Source of the DNA: JAAXHV01 sp965207165
GTDB taxonomy: Bacteria > Pseudomonadota > Gammaproteobacteria > Eutrophobiales > Eutrophobiaceae
Length of the DNA: 64,000 nt
Reading direction: 5' to 3'
Assembly: GCA_965207165.1 (NCBI GenBank)
Contig: OZ242265.1
Coordinates: 1,736,001 to 1,800,000 of the forward strand
Shown: positions 40,339-48,727 of the stretch, piece after piece
How the letters are laid out: each line of letters starts with the position of its first letter
Position numbering within the stretch: the stretch's first letter is position 1
Notes under the pieces: generated by a model
What the model was told of the DNA's origin: nothing
The model's input: only the letters and a program-made list of their open reading frames with translations
The model's database searches: none
Translations under genes and position numbers: made by a program

Positions 40339-42798
40339 GTGGTGACCGATACACAGGTTAATCTCCCTGGACGCGCGGACGTCATCATCGTAGGCGGTGG
40401 CGTGATCGGTTGTTCAATTGCCTACCACCTGGCCGGATTTCAGTCCCTGGACGTTGTCTTGCTGGAACGCCGGCAGATCACATCGGGGACCACCTGGCAC
40501 GCGGCCGGACTGATCGGGCAGTTGCGCGGCTCCATCAACATGACCAGGCTCGCCCGTTACACCAGGGAACTTTACGACGGGCTGGAAGCGGAGACGGGGC
40601 AGGCGACGGGCTACCGGCAATGCGGTTCGATATCAATCGCCACCAGCGAAGAACGCTTCGAGGAACTGAAACGCAACGCGTCGATGGCAAAGGTCTTCGG
40701 ACTACAGGTCGACGTCGTCACACCCGGGGCCATCAGGGAGCGGGCGCCACTGCTGCATACCGGCGACGTGCTCGGTGGCATCCATATACCTTCCGACGGC
40801 TACGGCAACGCGGTCGACATAACCCAGGCGCTGGCGAAGGGCGCACGCGCCGGCGGCGCGCAGATTTTTCAGAACGTGCCGGTAACGGCAATCCGTACCG
40901 GCGCCGGCCGGGTCACCGGCGTGAGCACCGGCTACGGCGATATGGACGCCGACCACGTGGTGCTTTGCGCCGGCATGTGGACGCGGGACCTGGCCGCGAG
41001 CATCGGGGTCAACGTACCGCTGCACGCCTGCGAGCACTACTACGTGTTGTTTGAATCCGTTGCCGGACTTGAAGAGGACCTGCCGGTCATACGCGACTAC
41101 GACGCCTGCACCTATTACAAGCACGACGCCGGCAAGTTACTGGTGGGTGCGTTTGAACCCAGCGCCCGGCCCTGGGGCATGGACGGCATCCCCGAGGACT
41201 TCTGTTTTGACGAGATCGCCGGTAATTTCGACCACTTCGAGCCGATCCTGCAGGACGCCATGGCGCGCGTGCCGGCCCTGGAAGCGGCCGGTATCCAGAA
41301 GTTCTTCTGCGGCCCGGAAAGCTTTACCCCGGACGTTCGTTACCATCTCGGCCGGGCGCCGGAGTTCGGGAACTGCTTTGTCGCCGCGGGCCTGAATTCA
41401 ATCGGCCTGCAATCGGCGGGAGGAATCGGGAAAGTCATGGCGGAATGGATTCGCGACGGACAGCCACCGGCCGATCTCTGGGAGGTGGACGTGCGCCGCA
41501 ACATGCCGTTCCAGGGGAACCGCAAATACCTGCAGGAACGCGTGTCCGAAAGCCTGGGACTCCTGTATGCCAGGCACTATCCCTTCCGCCAGTACGAGAC
41601 CTCCCGCGGCGTGCGCAAGTCACCGCTTTACGACCGGCTCAAGGCAATCGGCGCCTGCCACGGCGAGACAGCGGGATGGGAGCGGCCGAACTGGTATGCG
41701 CCCGCGGGGGTGGAACCCGTGTACGAATACAGCTACGGGCGCCAGAACTGGTTCGAGTACTCGGCGGCCGAACACCGGGCGGTGCGAGAGAACGTCGGCC
41801 TGTTCGACCAGTCGTCCTTCGCCAAGTACCGCCTGGAAGGCAGGGACGCGGCGCGTGTGCTGAACCAGGTCTGCGCCAACGACATTGACGTCCGTCCCGG
41901 CCGCATCGTCTATACACAATGGCTGAACGGGAAAGGAGGCATCGAGGCGGACCTGACGGTCACACGCCTCTCGGAGCACAGCTTCCTGATCGTGACTGCC
42001 GCGGCGACGGAAGTGCGCGATTTTCACTGGCTTAAACAGCACATCCCCGCCGATGCGCATTGCGTGCTGACCAACATAACCTCGGCCATGGGCGTCATCT
42101 CCGTGATGGGTCCGAATGCGCGCAAGCTGTTGCAGCCATTAACGCCGGCCGACCTGTCAAACGAGGCGTTCGGCTTTGCAACCAGCCGGGAGATAGAACT
42201 GGGTTACGCACTGGTGCGCGCCGCGCGCATCACCTACGTCGGCGAGTTGGGCTGGGAACTTTATATTCCGACCGAGTTCGTACTCGGCGTATATGACGCT
42301 ATCACGGCTGCCGGAGAGTCGGTGGGCCTGGTCCATGCCGGCTATCATGCCCTGGACTCCCTGCGCATGGAAAAGGCCTACCGGCATTGGAGCCACGATA
42401 TTACCGACGAGGATACACCGCTCGAAGCAGGCCTGGGGTTTACGGTAAAGTTCGACAAACCGGGTGGGTTCATCGGCCGCGAGGCGTTGCTGAAACAGCG
42501 GGAACAGGGTCTGAACAGACGCCTGCTGCAGTTCAGGCTGCTGGACCCTGAACCCTTGCTTTACCACAACGAACCGATCTGGCATGAAGACAGCATTATC
42601 GGCCACCTGACATCCGGCAGTTACGGCCATACCCTGGGCGGCAGTATCGGCCTCGGGTACATCGATATTTCAGACGTTGCCGATGTTTCGGAACTGCCGG
42701 GAGATACGTTCGAAATCGAGGTTGCGGGCGTCCGCGTACCGGCCGAGGCCTCCCTGCGCCCCATGTACGATCCGGACGGGAGGAGAATTAGGAATTAA
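40339..42798 (+). CDS. FAD-dependent oxidoreductase fused to GcvT domain (second copy)
   Basis: Protein of about 820 residues, same architecture as its neighbour: DAO domain (ADVIIVGGGVIGCSIAYHLA), covalent-FAD motif SGTTWHAAGLIGQLRG, FAO_M, then GcvT with YTQWLNGKGGIEADLTVTRL and YVGELGWELYIPTE. It is nearer to classical dimethylglycine dehydrogenase than the first copy. The start is uncertain: I prefer GTG at 40339, while a TTG at 40309 lies in the same frame after GGGGG; homologues begin close to the FAD motif. It converges on the MttB gene with a 3-base gap. Two paralogues in tandem suggest stepwise removal of methyl groups. Confidence 0.88.
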   Translation: MVTDTQVNLPGRADVIIVGGGVIGCSIAYHLAGFQSLDVVLLERRQITSGTTWHAAGLIGQLRGSINMTRLARYTRELYDGLEAETGQATGYRQCGSISIATSEERFEELKRNASMAKVFGLQVDVVTPGAIRERAPLLHTGDVLGGIHIPSDGYGNAVDITQALAKGARAGGAQIFQNVPVTAIRTGAGRVTGVSTGYGDMDADHVVLCAGMWTRDLAASIGVNVPLHACEHYYVLFESVAGLEEDLPVIRDYDACTYYKHDAGKLLVGAFEPSARPWGMDGIPEDFCFDEIAGNFDHFEPILQDAMARVPALEAAGIQKFFCGPESFTPDVRYHLGRAPEFGNCFVAAGLNSIGLQSAGGIGKVMAEWIRDGQPPADLWEVDVRRNMPFQGNRKYLQERVSESLGLLYARHYPFRQYETSRGVRKSPLYDRLKAIGACHGETAGWERPNWYAPAGVEPVYEYSYGRQNWFEYSAAEHRAVRENVGLFDQSSFAKYRLEGRDAARVLNQVCANDIDVRPGRIVYTQWLNGKGGIEADLTVTRLSEHSFLIVTAAATEVRDFHWLKQHIPADAHCVLTNITSAMGVISVMGPNARKLLQPLTPADLSNEAFGFATSREIELGYALVRAARITYVGELGWELYIPTEFVLGVYDAITAAGESVGLVHAGYHALDSLRMEKAYRHWSHDITDEDTPLEAGLGFTVKFDKPGGFIGREALLKQREQGLNRRLLQFRLLDPEPLLYHNEPIWHEDSIIGHLTSGSYGHTLGGSIGLGYIDISDVADVSELPGDTFEIEVAGVRVPAEASLRPMYDPDGRRIRN

Positions 42799-42801
42799 TT
42801 C

Positions 42802-44346
42802 TTAATCCCTGCCGATTGCCTCGCGGGAAAGGAATATCGGGAACTTCGCCCTTACCTCGTAATCAGCACTGTCACTGACGTGGTTCGGGAAATGGCCGGC
42901 AAGAATTGAGCGCTTTTTCTCTATGGCCTTCTGCAACATAATTGGTTTGCCGCTTTCCTCCCACACGTTCGGGCTGGTCCGGTCACCGAAATCCGGATAA
43001 ATGTATTCGCTCTGCATGACCTTCAAGGTTTTGTCAGAGCCCAGGTAATGACCTTCACCGCTGGTGCAGACCTGTTCTATTTCGTCAAAACTCAGGGTTT
43101 CGGCATTCACCTCGATGCCGCGCGTTACCCGCAGGGCCGCACCGAGTACGTCATTGTCCAGCAGCAGGCTCTCGGGGCAGGCGCCCAGCAGGCTTGCGTA
43201 CATGCCTGCCGATTCGTATACGATGTTGGCGCCCGACAACGCCGCTGCCAGGGTTGTCGCGCCGCGCTCCGCGCCAGCCTGAAAATCCGGGAATTTCGAA
43301 TCCGTCATACCGCACGCGGTGCCGAACGGCAGGTCGTAGACGTTGCCCATCTGTGCACAGGCCGCAGACAACAGGCCTTGCTCGGGGGAACCACCGCTCA
43401 TGGCGCCGGTGCGCAGGTCGGACACGAACGGCCAGGCGCCGAGAATTGCCGGCGCGCCGGGCTCGATGGCATTCACGTAGACCAGGCCGCCGAGACATTC
43501 CGCCCAGGCCTGGGAAACGGCGGCGGCCAGGCAGGCAGGGGTCGTCGCGCCTGCCTGTCCGGCGGAAAGGAGCAGCACCGGCATGCCGCCCTCGACTGCG
43601 ACCCGCAAACATTCCAGTGACTCCTCTGCGAACTTCATGGGCGGCACCACAAAGCAGTTGGACTGGCTCACGAACGGTCGCGCACGCCAGGCGGCTTCAC
43701 CTCCGGCGATTAAATACAACATTTCCAGGGTCTTTTCGAGGTGGACGGCCTCTGTCCAACTTGCGCCAACGTGCTTGCTGGTGCCCATGACTGCGCAATA
43801 CGTGGTATTGAGATCCATTTCGTAATTATCGGTAATGTCCCGCAACACGCAGGTGCGCTGGAACATGTGTATGTGATCGCAGGTGTCGGTGATGCGCGCC
43901 ATATCGTAGAGGTCCTGGGCCGTCGATTCGCGGTACAGGTTGTTTTCAGGGTCGGCAACCATGACCGCGGCGCCCGCCGTGGCAAAGTGCACCTTGCTGC
44001 CGCTGAGATCCAGGTCGTATGCGGGATCCTGGCCGTGCAGCACCAGGTTGTGCCGGGCAAGTTTCATGGTGTTTTCGACCACCGCTCTCGGCATTCTCAG
44101 ACGGCCGTCATCGCCGAGCACGGCGCCGACAGACGTACAGGTCTCTATGCAGTGGGGTGTCGCGTCGCCGAAGCCGACTTCTTCCAGAATCCTGAAGACG
44201 TTGGCGTTAATGGCCTCGACATCCGCTCCCTTCAGGGGCTGGAATTGTCCGCCTGCTTCGCCTGGATGAACGGGTTTGAGCGCATCAGCCAGCGGTGCAC
44301 TGCGCAACGCCCTGCGCGCCTTTCTTCCACCGGATTGTCTCGCCAT
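42802..44346 (-). CDS. MttB-family methyltransferase without pyrrolysine
   Basis: Corrinoid-dependent methyltransferase superfamily protein of 514 residues (trimethylamine methyltransferase MttB fold). There is no in-frame amber codon, so it belongs to the non-pyrrolysine group whose known members demethylate glycine betaine, proline betaine, carnitine or gamma-butyrobetaine. Typical segments are FRILEEVGFGDATPHCIE, GAVLGDDGRLRMPRAVVE, HFATAGAAVMVADPENN and GMTDSKFPDFQAGAERG. The matching corrinoid protein is at 46453-47181. No RamA-type activase and no separate MtgA-like methylcobamide:THF methyltransferase is in the window. Confidence 0.87.
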   Translation of the reverse strand: MARQSGGRKARRALRSAPLADALKPVHPGEAGGQFQPLKGADVEAINANVFRILEEVGFGDATPHCIETCTSVGAVLGDDGRLRMPRAVVENTMKLARHNLVLHGQDPAYDLDLSGSKVHFATAGAAVMVADPENNLYRESTAQDLYDMARITDTCDHIHMFQRTCVLRDITDNYEMDLNTTYCAVMGTSKHVGASWTEAVHLEKTLEMLYLIAGGEAAWRARPFVSQSNCFVVPPMKFAEESLECLRVAVEGGMPVLLLSAGQAGATTPACLAAAVSQAWAECLGGLVYVNAIEPGAPAILGAWPFVSDLRTGAMSGGSPEQGLLSAACAQMGNVYDLPFGTACGMTDSKFPDFQAGAERGATTLAAALSGANIVYESAGMYASLLGACPESLLLDNDVLGAALRVTRGIEVNAETLSFDEIEQVCTSGEGHYLGSDKTLKVMQSEYIYPDFGDRTSPNVWEESGKPIMLQKAIEKKRSILAGHFPNHVSDSADYEVRAKFPIFLSREAIGRD

Positions 44347-44376
44347 CGTTTTATCCTCCGGATACCGATTGAACCA

Positions 44377-44643
44377 TAGTACTCTTTCCAGGTGATATTG
44401 ACATATTCAGAGCGACACAGCGGCGCCAAGACAAGGCGCAGCCCGCAGAGAATGGCGCGCCCTTGTCATGGGCTGCAACGCCGTATTGGCGCCGCTGTGT
44501 CGCTCCCTGCGGGCGGGTCGGGAAGCGGCCGCCCGCGGCGTTGCACCGCTTGGCAAGGACGCGCCATTCCCTGCGCAGCGCGCCTTGCGCTCAACCGCTT
44601 CCCGACCCGCTGAATATGTCAATATCACCTGGAAAGAGTACTA
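44377..44643. mobile_element. 267 bp nested palindromic (MITE-like) element
   Basis: Ends are perfect 34-base inverted repeats (44377-44410 and 44610-44643), beginning TAGTACTCTTTCCAGGTGAT. Inside are two more hairpins, with stems of 19 bases (44411-44429 with 44486-44504) and 16 bases (44513-44528 with 44595-44610). The two inner segments are diverged inverted copies of each other (shared CAACGCCG and AATGGCGCG blocks). The whole could fold as a cruciform. No transposase is encoded; open frames here are only reflections of the palindrome. Confidence 0.75.
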
Positions 44644-44883
44644 GCAGTAAAGCCGACAAAATTCTGGCAGATGGAAATGATTGAAGCAAGAAAAATAATC
44701 CCGTTAAATTGCTATATTCAGAATGAGCTTATTGACTAAGCGTAAAAATACGCAGCAAGGTACCCGAAAAGCGTCCGCCGGCGCCTGTATTTTCCCCTGC
44801 ACCCGGATATTCTTATTGTAGGAATTAATATGTAGCGTAAAATTCGGGGGTGATCAGATTAAAACCGTAAAACAGGTGTTGTG
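44644..44883 (+). promoter_or_regulatory. Leader region upstream of the MmsA-type gene
   Basis: AT-rich 240-base stretch between the palindromic element and the dehydrogenase start. It holds several AT-rich hexamers but no pair I can assign with confidence, and no gene. Confidence 0.3.
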
Positions 44884-46404
44884 ATGGACGTGGAAGTTAA
44901 AGAAACGCTGTATCATTATATCAATGGCGAACGGGTAGAGGGGACGAGCGGACGCTTCGGTGACATCTACAATCCCGCGCTCGGCACGGTGGTCAAACAG
45001 GCCCCTTATGCCGCTGCGCAGGAGGTTGACGTTGCCGTGAATGCGGCCGCGGCAGCACTTCCGGACTGGGCTGCAACCCCGCCGGGAAGCAGGGTCCAGG
45101 TCCTGTTTTCGTTCCGTGACAAGGTCCGCAACAGGATGGACGAACTGGCCGAAGTGATATCGACCGAGCACGGGAAAACCCTGGCGGATGCGAAGGGATC
45201 GATCAGCCGGGGACTGGAAGTCGTGGAATTTGCCTGCGGTATTCCCCAGTTGTTGAAGGGTGAAATGTCCGAACAGGTTGCCAGGGGTGTGGGAAGTTAC
45301 TCGATACGTCAACCGGTAGGTGTCTGCGCGGGAATCACCCCGTTTAATTTTCCTGCGATGGTGCCCTTGTGGATGTTTCCGGTCGCCATCGCCTGCGGCA
45401 ACACGTTCATCCTGAAACCGTCCGAGAAGGACCCGTCATGTTCGCTGCTGATGGCGGAAATGATGAAACAGGCGGGACTGCCGGATGGCGTCCTGAACGT
45501 GGTGATCGGCGACAAGGAAGCGGTTGACGCCCTGCTGGTCCACCCGCACGTGGCCGCGATCAGTTTTGTCGGTTCGAGCGCGGTGGGAGAATACATTTAC
45601 CGGACCGGGTGCAGCCACGGCAAACGCGTGCAGGCACTGTGCGGCGCAAAGAACCACATGGTTGTCATGCCTGATGCGGACCTGGACCAGGTCGTGGATG
45701 CCGCGCTGGGAGCGGGTTATGGTTCTGCCGGTGAGCGCTGTATGGCCGTTTCGGTTGTCGTGGCAGTCGGTGATGAAACGGCAGACGAATTGACGGCCCG
45801 CCTGACACCGCGCGTCAGGGATTTGACCGTCGGCCCCGGTACGGACGAGAACGCAGAGATGGGGCCGCTGGTAACCCCGGATCACTACAGTAAGGTGAAG
45901 TCCTACGTTGATCTCGGCGTTGACGAGGGGGCGGACCTCGTTGTGGACGGCCGCAGCCTGTCCCTGGAGGGATATGAGCAAGGCGCATTCCTGGGCGGTT
46001 GCCTGTTCGACCACGTAACGCCTGATATGAAAATCTATCGCGATGAGATCTTCGGGCCGGTGCTCTGCCAGGTGCGGGTTGACAGCTACGACGAAGCGCT
46101 CAGGCTGGTAAGCGGGCACGAGTATGGAAACGGTGCAGCCATCTTTACCCGGGACGGCGGTTGCGCCCAGGATTTTGCAGCACGGGTCAAAACCGGGATG
46201 GTCGGTATCAACGTGCCGATTCCGGTACCCGCGGCCTACCACAGTTTCGGCGGCTGGAAGAATTCGTTATTCGGCGACCACTATATCCACGGCCCGGAAG
46301 GTGTCAGGTTTTACACGAGGATGAAGACTGTTACCACTCGTTGGCCGGCCGCCATCCAGGCAGGCGCGCAGTTTAATTTCAGGCGCGGCAGCGAGGATGA
46401 TTAA
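44884..46404 (+). CDS. CoA-acylating methylmalonate-semialdehyde dehydrogenase (MmsA type)
   Basis: Aldehyde dehydrogenase of 506 residues of the CoA-dependent MmsA/IolA group, which makes acyl-CoA from malonate or methylmalonate semialdehyde. The start is the ATG at 44884 (MDVEVKETLYHYINGERVEG); a GTG lies immediately before it. Family signs are QPVGVCAGITPFNFPAMVPL, FVGSSAVGEYIYRTG and the catalytic Cys in GSAGERCMAVSVVVAVGDE, followed by PAAYHSFGGWKNSLFGD. It shares the neighbourhood with the methylated-amine genes and could oxidise an aldehyde left after amine removal. Valine or inositol breakdown is the alternative. Confidence 0.85.
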   Translation: MDVEVKETLYHYINGERVEGTSGRFGDIYNPALGTVVKQAPYAAAQEVDVAVNAAAAALPDWAATPPGSRVQVLFSFRDKVRNRMDELAEVISTEHGKTLADAKGSISRGLEVVEFACGIPQLLKGEMSEQVARGVGSYSIRQPVGVCAGITPFNFPAMVPLWMFPVAIACGNTFILKPSEKDPSCSLLMAEMMKQAGLPDGVLNVVIGDKEAVDALLVHPHVAAISFVGSSAVGEYIYRTGCSHGKRVQALCGAKNHMVVMPDADLDQVVDAALGAGYGSAGERCMAVSVVVAVGDETADELTARLTPRVRDLTVGPGTDENAEMGPLVTPDHYSKVKSYVDLGVDEGADLVVDGRSLSLEGYEQGAFLGGCLFDHVTPDMKIYRDEIFGPVLCQVRVDSYDEALRLVSGHEYGNGAAIFTRDGGCAQDFAARVKTGMVGINVPIPVPAAYHSFGGWKNSLFGDHYIHGPEGVRFYTRMKTVTTRWPAAIQAGAQFNFRRGSEDD

Positions 46405-46452
46405 TCCCTTACCAGTTACGAATTACGAATTCCCGGTTCTGGCTTCGCCAGG

Positions 46453-47181
46453 TCAGGCGGCCTTGGCTGCCCGCGTTGTCACGAGTTGCGTAGCGGTATC
46501 CGCAGCTTCCGCCGCGTCGCGGCAATAAGCATCGGCGCCTATAACCCGGCCGAACTCCTCGTTCAGCGGGGCGCCGCCGACCATGACGATGTAATCGTTG
46601 CGAATGTTTTGCGACACCATCTCGTCGATCACGACTTTCATATAGGGCATGGTGGTGGTAAGCAGGGCGGACATGCCCAGAATATCCGGTCGATGCTCTT
46701 CCATGGCGGCAAAATAGTCATCCACGCTGTTGTTGATGCCGAGGTTGATCACCTCGAACCCTGCCCCTTCCATCATCATGCCTACCAGGTTCTTGCCGAT
46801 ATCATGGATGTCGCCCTTGACGGTGCCGATGACCATTTTACCGATGGGTTTAGCTCCTGTTTCCGCCAGCAGCGGACGCAGTACTTCCATTCCACCCTTC
46901 ATGGCGTTGGCTGCCAGCAATACTTCGGGGACGAATAATATGCCGTCGCGGAAATCGATCCCGACAATCTGCATGCCGCCGACCAGGGCTTCGTTCAGTA
47001 CCTTGTCCGCGCCCCAGCCCCGCCCAAGCAGGATTTGCGTGCCTTCTATAATCTCGTCCCTGAGGCCGTCATACAGGTCGTCGTGCATTTGCTCGACCAG
47101 CTCGGAATTGTCCAGTTCCGACAGGATAAGCTCATCGTCCTGTCCTTCAACCCAGTTTTCTGCTGTCGCTGCCTGATTCAT
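46453..47181 (-). CDS. Corrinoid (B12-binding) methyl carrier protein
   Basis: Cobalamin-binding protein of 242 residues, partner of MttB/MtgB-type methyltransferases. The N-terminal four-helix cap (residues about 25-105) is followed by a Rossmann-like B12 domain with the lower-ligand motif DIHDIG in GTVKGDIHDIGKNLVGMMME and GFEVINLGINNSVDDYFAAM. Near the C-terminus is NDYIVMVGGAPLNEEFGRVI. It would accept the methyl group from the MttB-family protein encoded at 42802-44346 and pass it to tetrahydrofolate. It is on the same strand as that gene but separated by the plus-strand dehydrogenase. Confidence 0.92.
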   Translation of the reverse strand: MNQAATAENWVEGQDDELILSELDNSELVEQMHDDLYDGLRDEIIEGTQILLGRGWGADKVLNEALVGGMQIVGIDFRDGILFVPEVLLAANAMKGGMEVLRPLLAETGAKPIGKMVIGTVKGDIHDIGKNLVGMMMEGAGFEVINLGINNSVDDYFAAMEEHRPDILGMSALLTTTMPYMKVVIDEMVSQNIRNDYIVMVGGAPLNEEFGRVIGADAYCRDAAEAADTATQLVTTRAAKAA

Positions 47182-47433
47182 CGCTGTTATGCCTCATAAG
47201 TGACATTAAGGAGATAGAACTGAAACTTACCTCTTTTCATGAACTTGAACTTTCGCGGAAGTCTGGATTAGACCGCGATTTGATGTGTACGGCAGCACGA
47301 CATTCCTGCATCCCTATGCGACATAGGCAGCCATATAAGCACAAGCCGGATTGTCGACCCCGGCGGTGTATATAGAATTACCTATTATTTGTGCGATTAT
47401 TTCTCAACCGGTACGACTGGTGAAGGCATTGAT

Positions 47434-48609
47434 ATGGTGAAAACATCTCATAAAATCCGGGAGCAACTTCCCACAGTGGAGGCGCAGGAGGACAGTCTGC
47501 ACATCGCCTGGCCCGGAGGATACCGCAGTCGCCACCTGTATTACTGGCTGAGAGAGAACTGCCACTGCCCCAAATGCACTCACCAGGACGCCTGGGAGCG
47601 GGTTGTCGATTTCATGGCGATACCTCTGGATATAAAACCTGCATCATGCAGCCGCGACGTCCATGGCCTGCATCTATCCTGGCCGGAGCACGAGGCAGCC
47701 TGTGACGGGACGTTCTACAGTTGGGAGTGGTTGAACCGGCACCGGTCCGAACCGGCCGCGCGCCTGGCGCGCAAGAAACGGCGGACGGCCTGGACCGCCG
47801 CGGAGTTCGACATCAGGCGCTTGTCCGTTGACCATGCCCGGGTGATGGGCAGTGATGGGGGCCTGCTGGAAATGCTGGAACATATCGATGATACAGGTGT
47901 TGCCCTCGTCACCGGCGTTCCATCGGAACATCTTGCCGTCACCAGGCTGGCGCAACGGATTGCCTTCATCGAGGAATCCCATTTCGGCCGATATTTCGAT
48001 GTCGAATCGAAACCAAACCCGGAAAACCTGGCCTATACACCGCAGGGGTTATATCCGCATAACGATCTCCCCAGCCGCCAACATTTACCGGGCATACAAT
48101 TCCTGCATTGCCTGCGTAACGATGCGCAGGGCGGGGAGAGTATCCTGGTCGACTCCATGGCTTCGGCCAAGAAGCTACAGGAAACCGACCGGGCGGCTTT
48201 TGACCTGCTGAGCACCCGGAAGGTCACGTACACATACATGGCGGACGACAGGCACATCGTCAACCGCGGCAGCGTGATCGAGGTCGATGAAGACGGTGAT
48301 ATCGTCGGCACCCGGCTGCACCCTGCCCTGCTGGGACCGGTGGACATCGAGCCGGAATTACAGGCGGAATTCTACCGTGCGCACCGCACGTTCCTCGCGC
48401 TTGCGACCAGCCCCGGAATGCAGTACAGGTTCCGCCTGACCGAGGGCGACTGCCAGGTATTCGACAACTACCGCATCATGCATGCGCGCACCGCCTTTGA
48501 CCCTGACAGCGGTTATCGTCATTTACAGGGCTGCTATGTCGGCCGCGACGATTTACACAGCCGCCTGGAAGTATTACGCAGAAAAGGCAGGGATTTTCGT
48601 CACACCTGA
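47434..48609 (+). CDS. Gamma-butyrobetaine hydroxylase-like 2-oxoglutarate dioxygenase
   Basis: Fe(II)/2-oxoglutarate oxygenase of 391 residues from the ATG at 47434; the frame opens at 47389. The N-terminal zinc-finger domain (ENCHCPKCTHQDAWERVV) is typical of gamma-butyrobetaine and trimethyllysine hydroxylases. The TauD-like catalytic part has iron ligands His and Asp in YPHNDLPSRQ and His in IMHARTAF. It acts on trimethylammonium compounds. TmpA, which hydroxylates 2-trimethylaminoethylphosphonate, belongs to the same family, so the substrate could be gamma-butyrobetaine, trimethyllysine or a phosphonate. It lies next to the corrinoid protein gene, in opposite orientation. Confidence 0.85.
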   Translation: MVKTSHKIREQLPTVEAQEDSLHIAWPGGYRSRHLYYWLRENCHCPKCTHQDAWERVVDFMAIPLDIKPASCSRDVHGLHLSWPEHEAACDGTFYSWEWLNRHRSEPAARLARKKRRTAWTAAEFDIRRLSVDHARVMGSDGGLLEMLEHIDDTGVALVTGVPSEHLAVTRLAQRIAFIEESHFGRYFDVESKPNPENLAYTPQGLYPHNDLPSRQHLPGIQFLHCLRNDAQGGESILVDSMASAKKLQETDRAAFDLLSTRKVTYTYMADDRHIVNRGSVIEVDEDGDIVGTRLHPALLGPVDIEPELQAEFYRAHRTFLALATSPGMQYRFRLTEGDCQVFDNYRIMHARTAFDPDSGYRHLQGCYVGRDDLHSRLEVLRRKGRDFRHT

Positions 48610-48667
48610 GAGGAGTCTCAAAATTCCAACAATGTCGCATGGAATACAAAAAATGTCGGTTCAGGGA

Positions 48668-48695
48668 TTGTGGTAAAATGCCTCTTTCCTATAAT
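48668..48695 (+). promoter_or_regulatory. Sigma-70-like promoter for the TonB receptor gene
   Basis: TTGTGG (48668-48673) and a consensus TATAAT (48690-48695) are separated by 16 bases, upstream of the receptor ATG at 48728. Confidence 0.55.
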
Positions 48696-48727
48696 TAGTT
48701 TTGAGGCAAAAACAAGGGGTATAGAGT

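Noticed and set aside
42802..44346. Pyrrolysine (amber) codon in the MttB-family gene
   Set aside because: The frame is open without an internal TAG over the whole 514 residues, so this is the non-pyrrolysine type.
44392..44684. Open frames on both strands starting MILTYS inside the palindromic element
   Set aside because: They begin in the two halves of the inverted repeat and mirror each other. Content is low complexity and matches no family.
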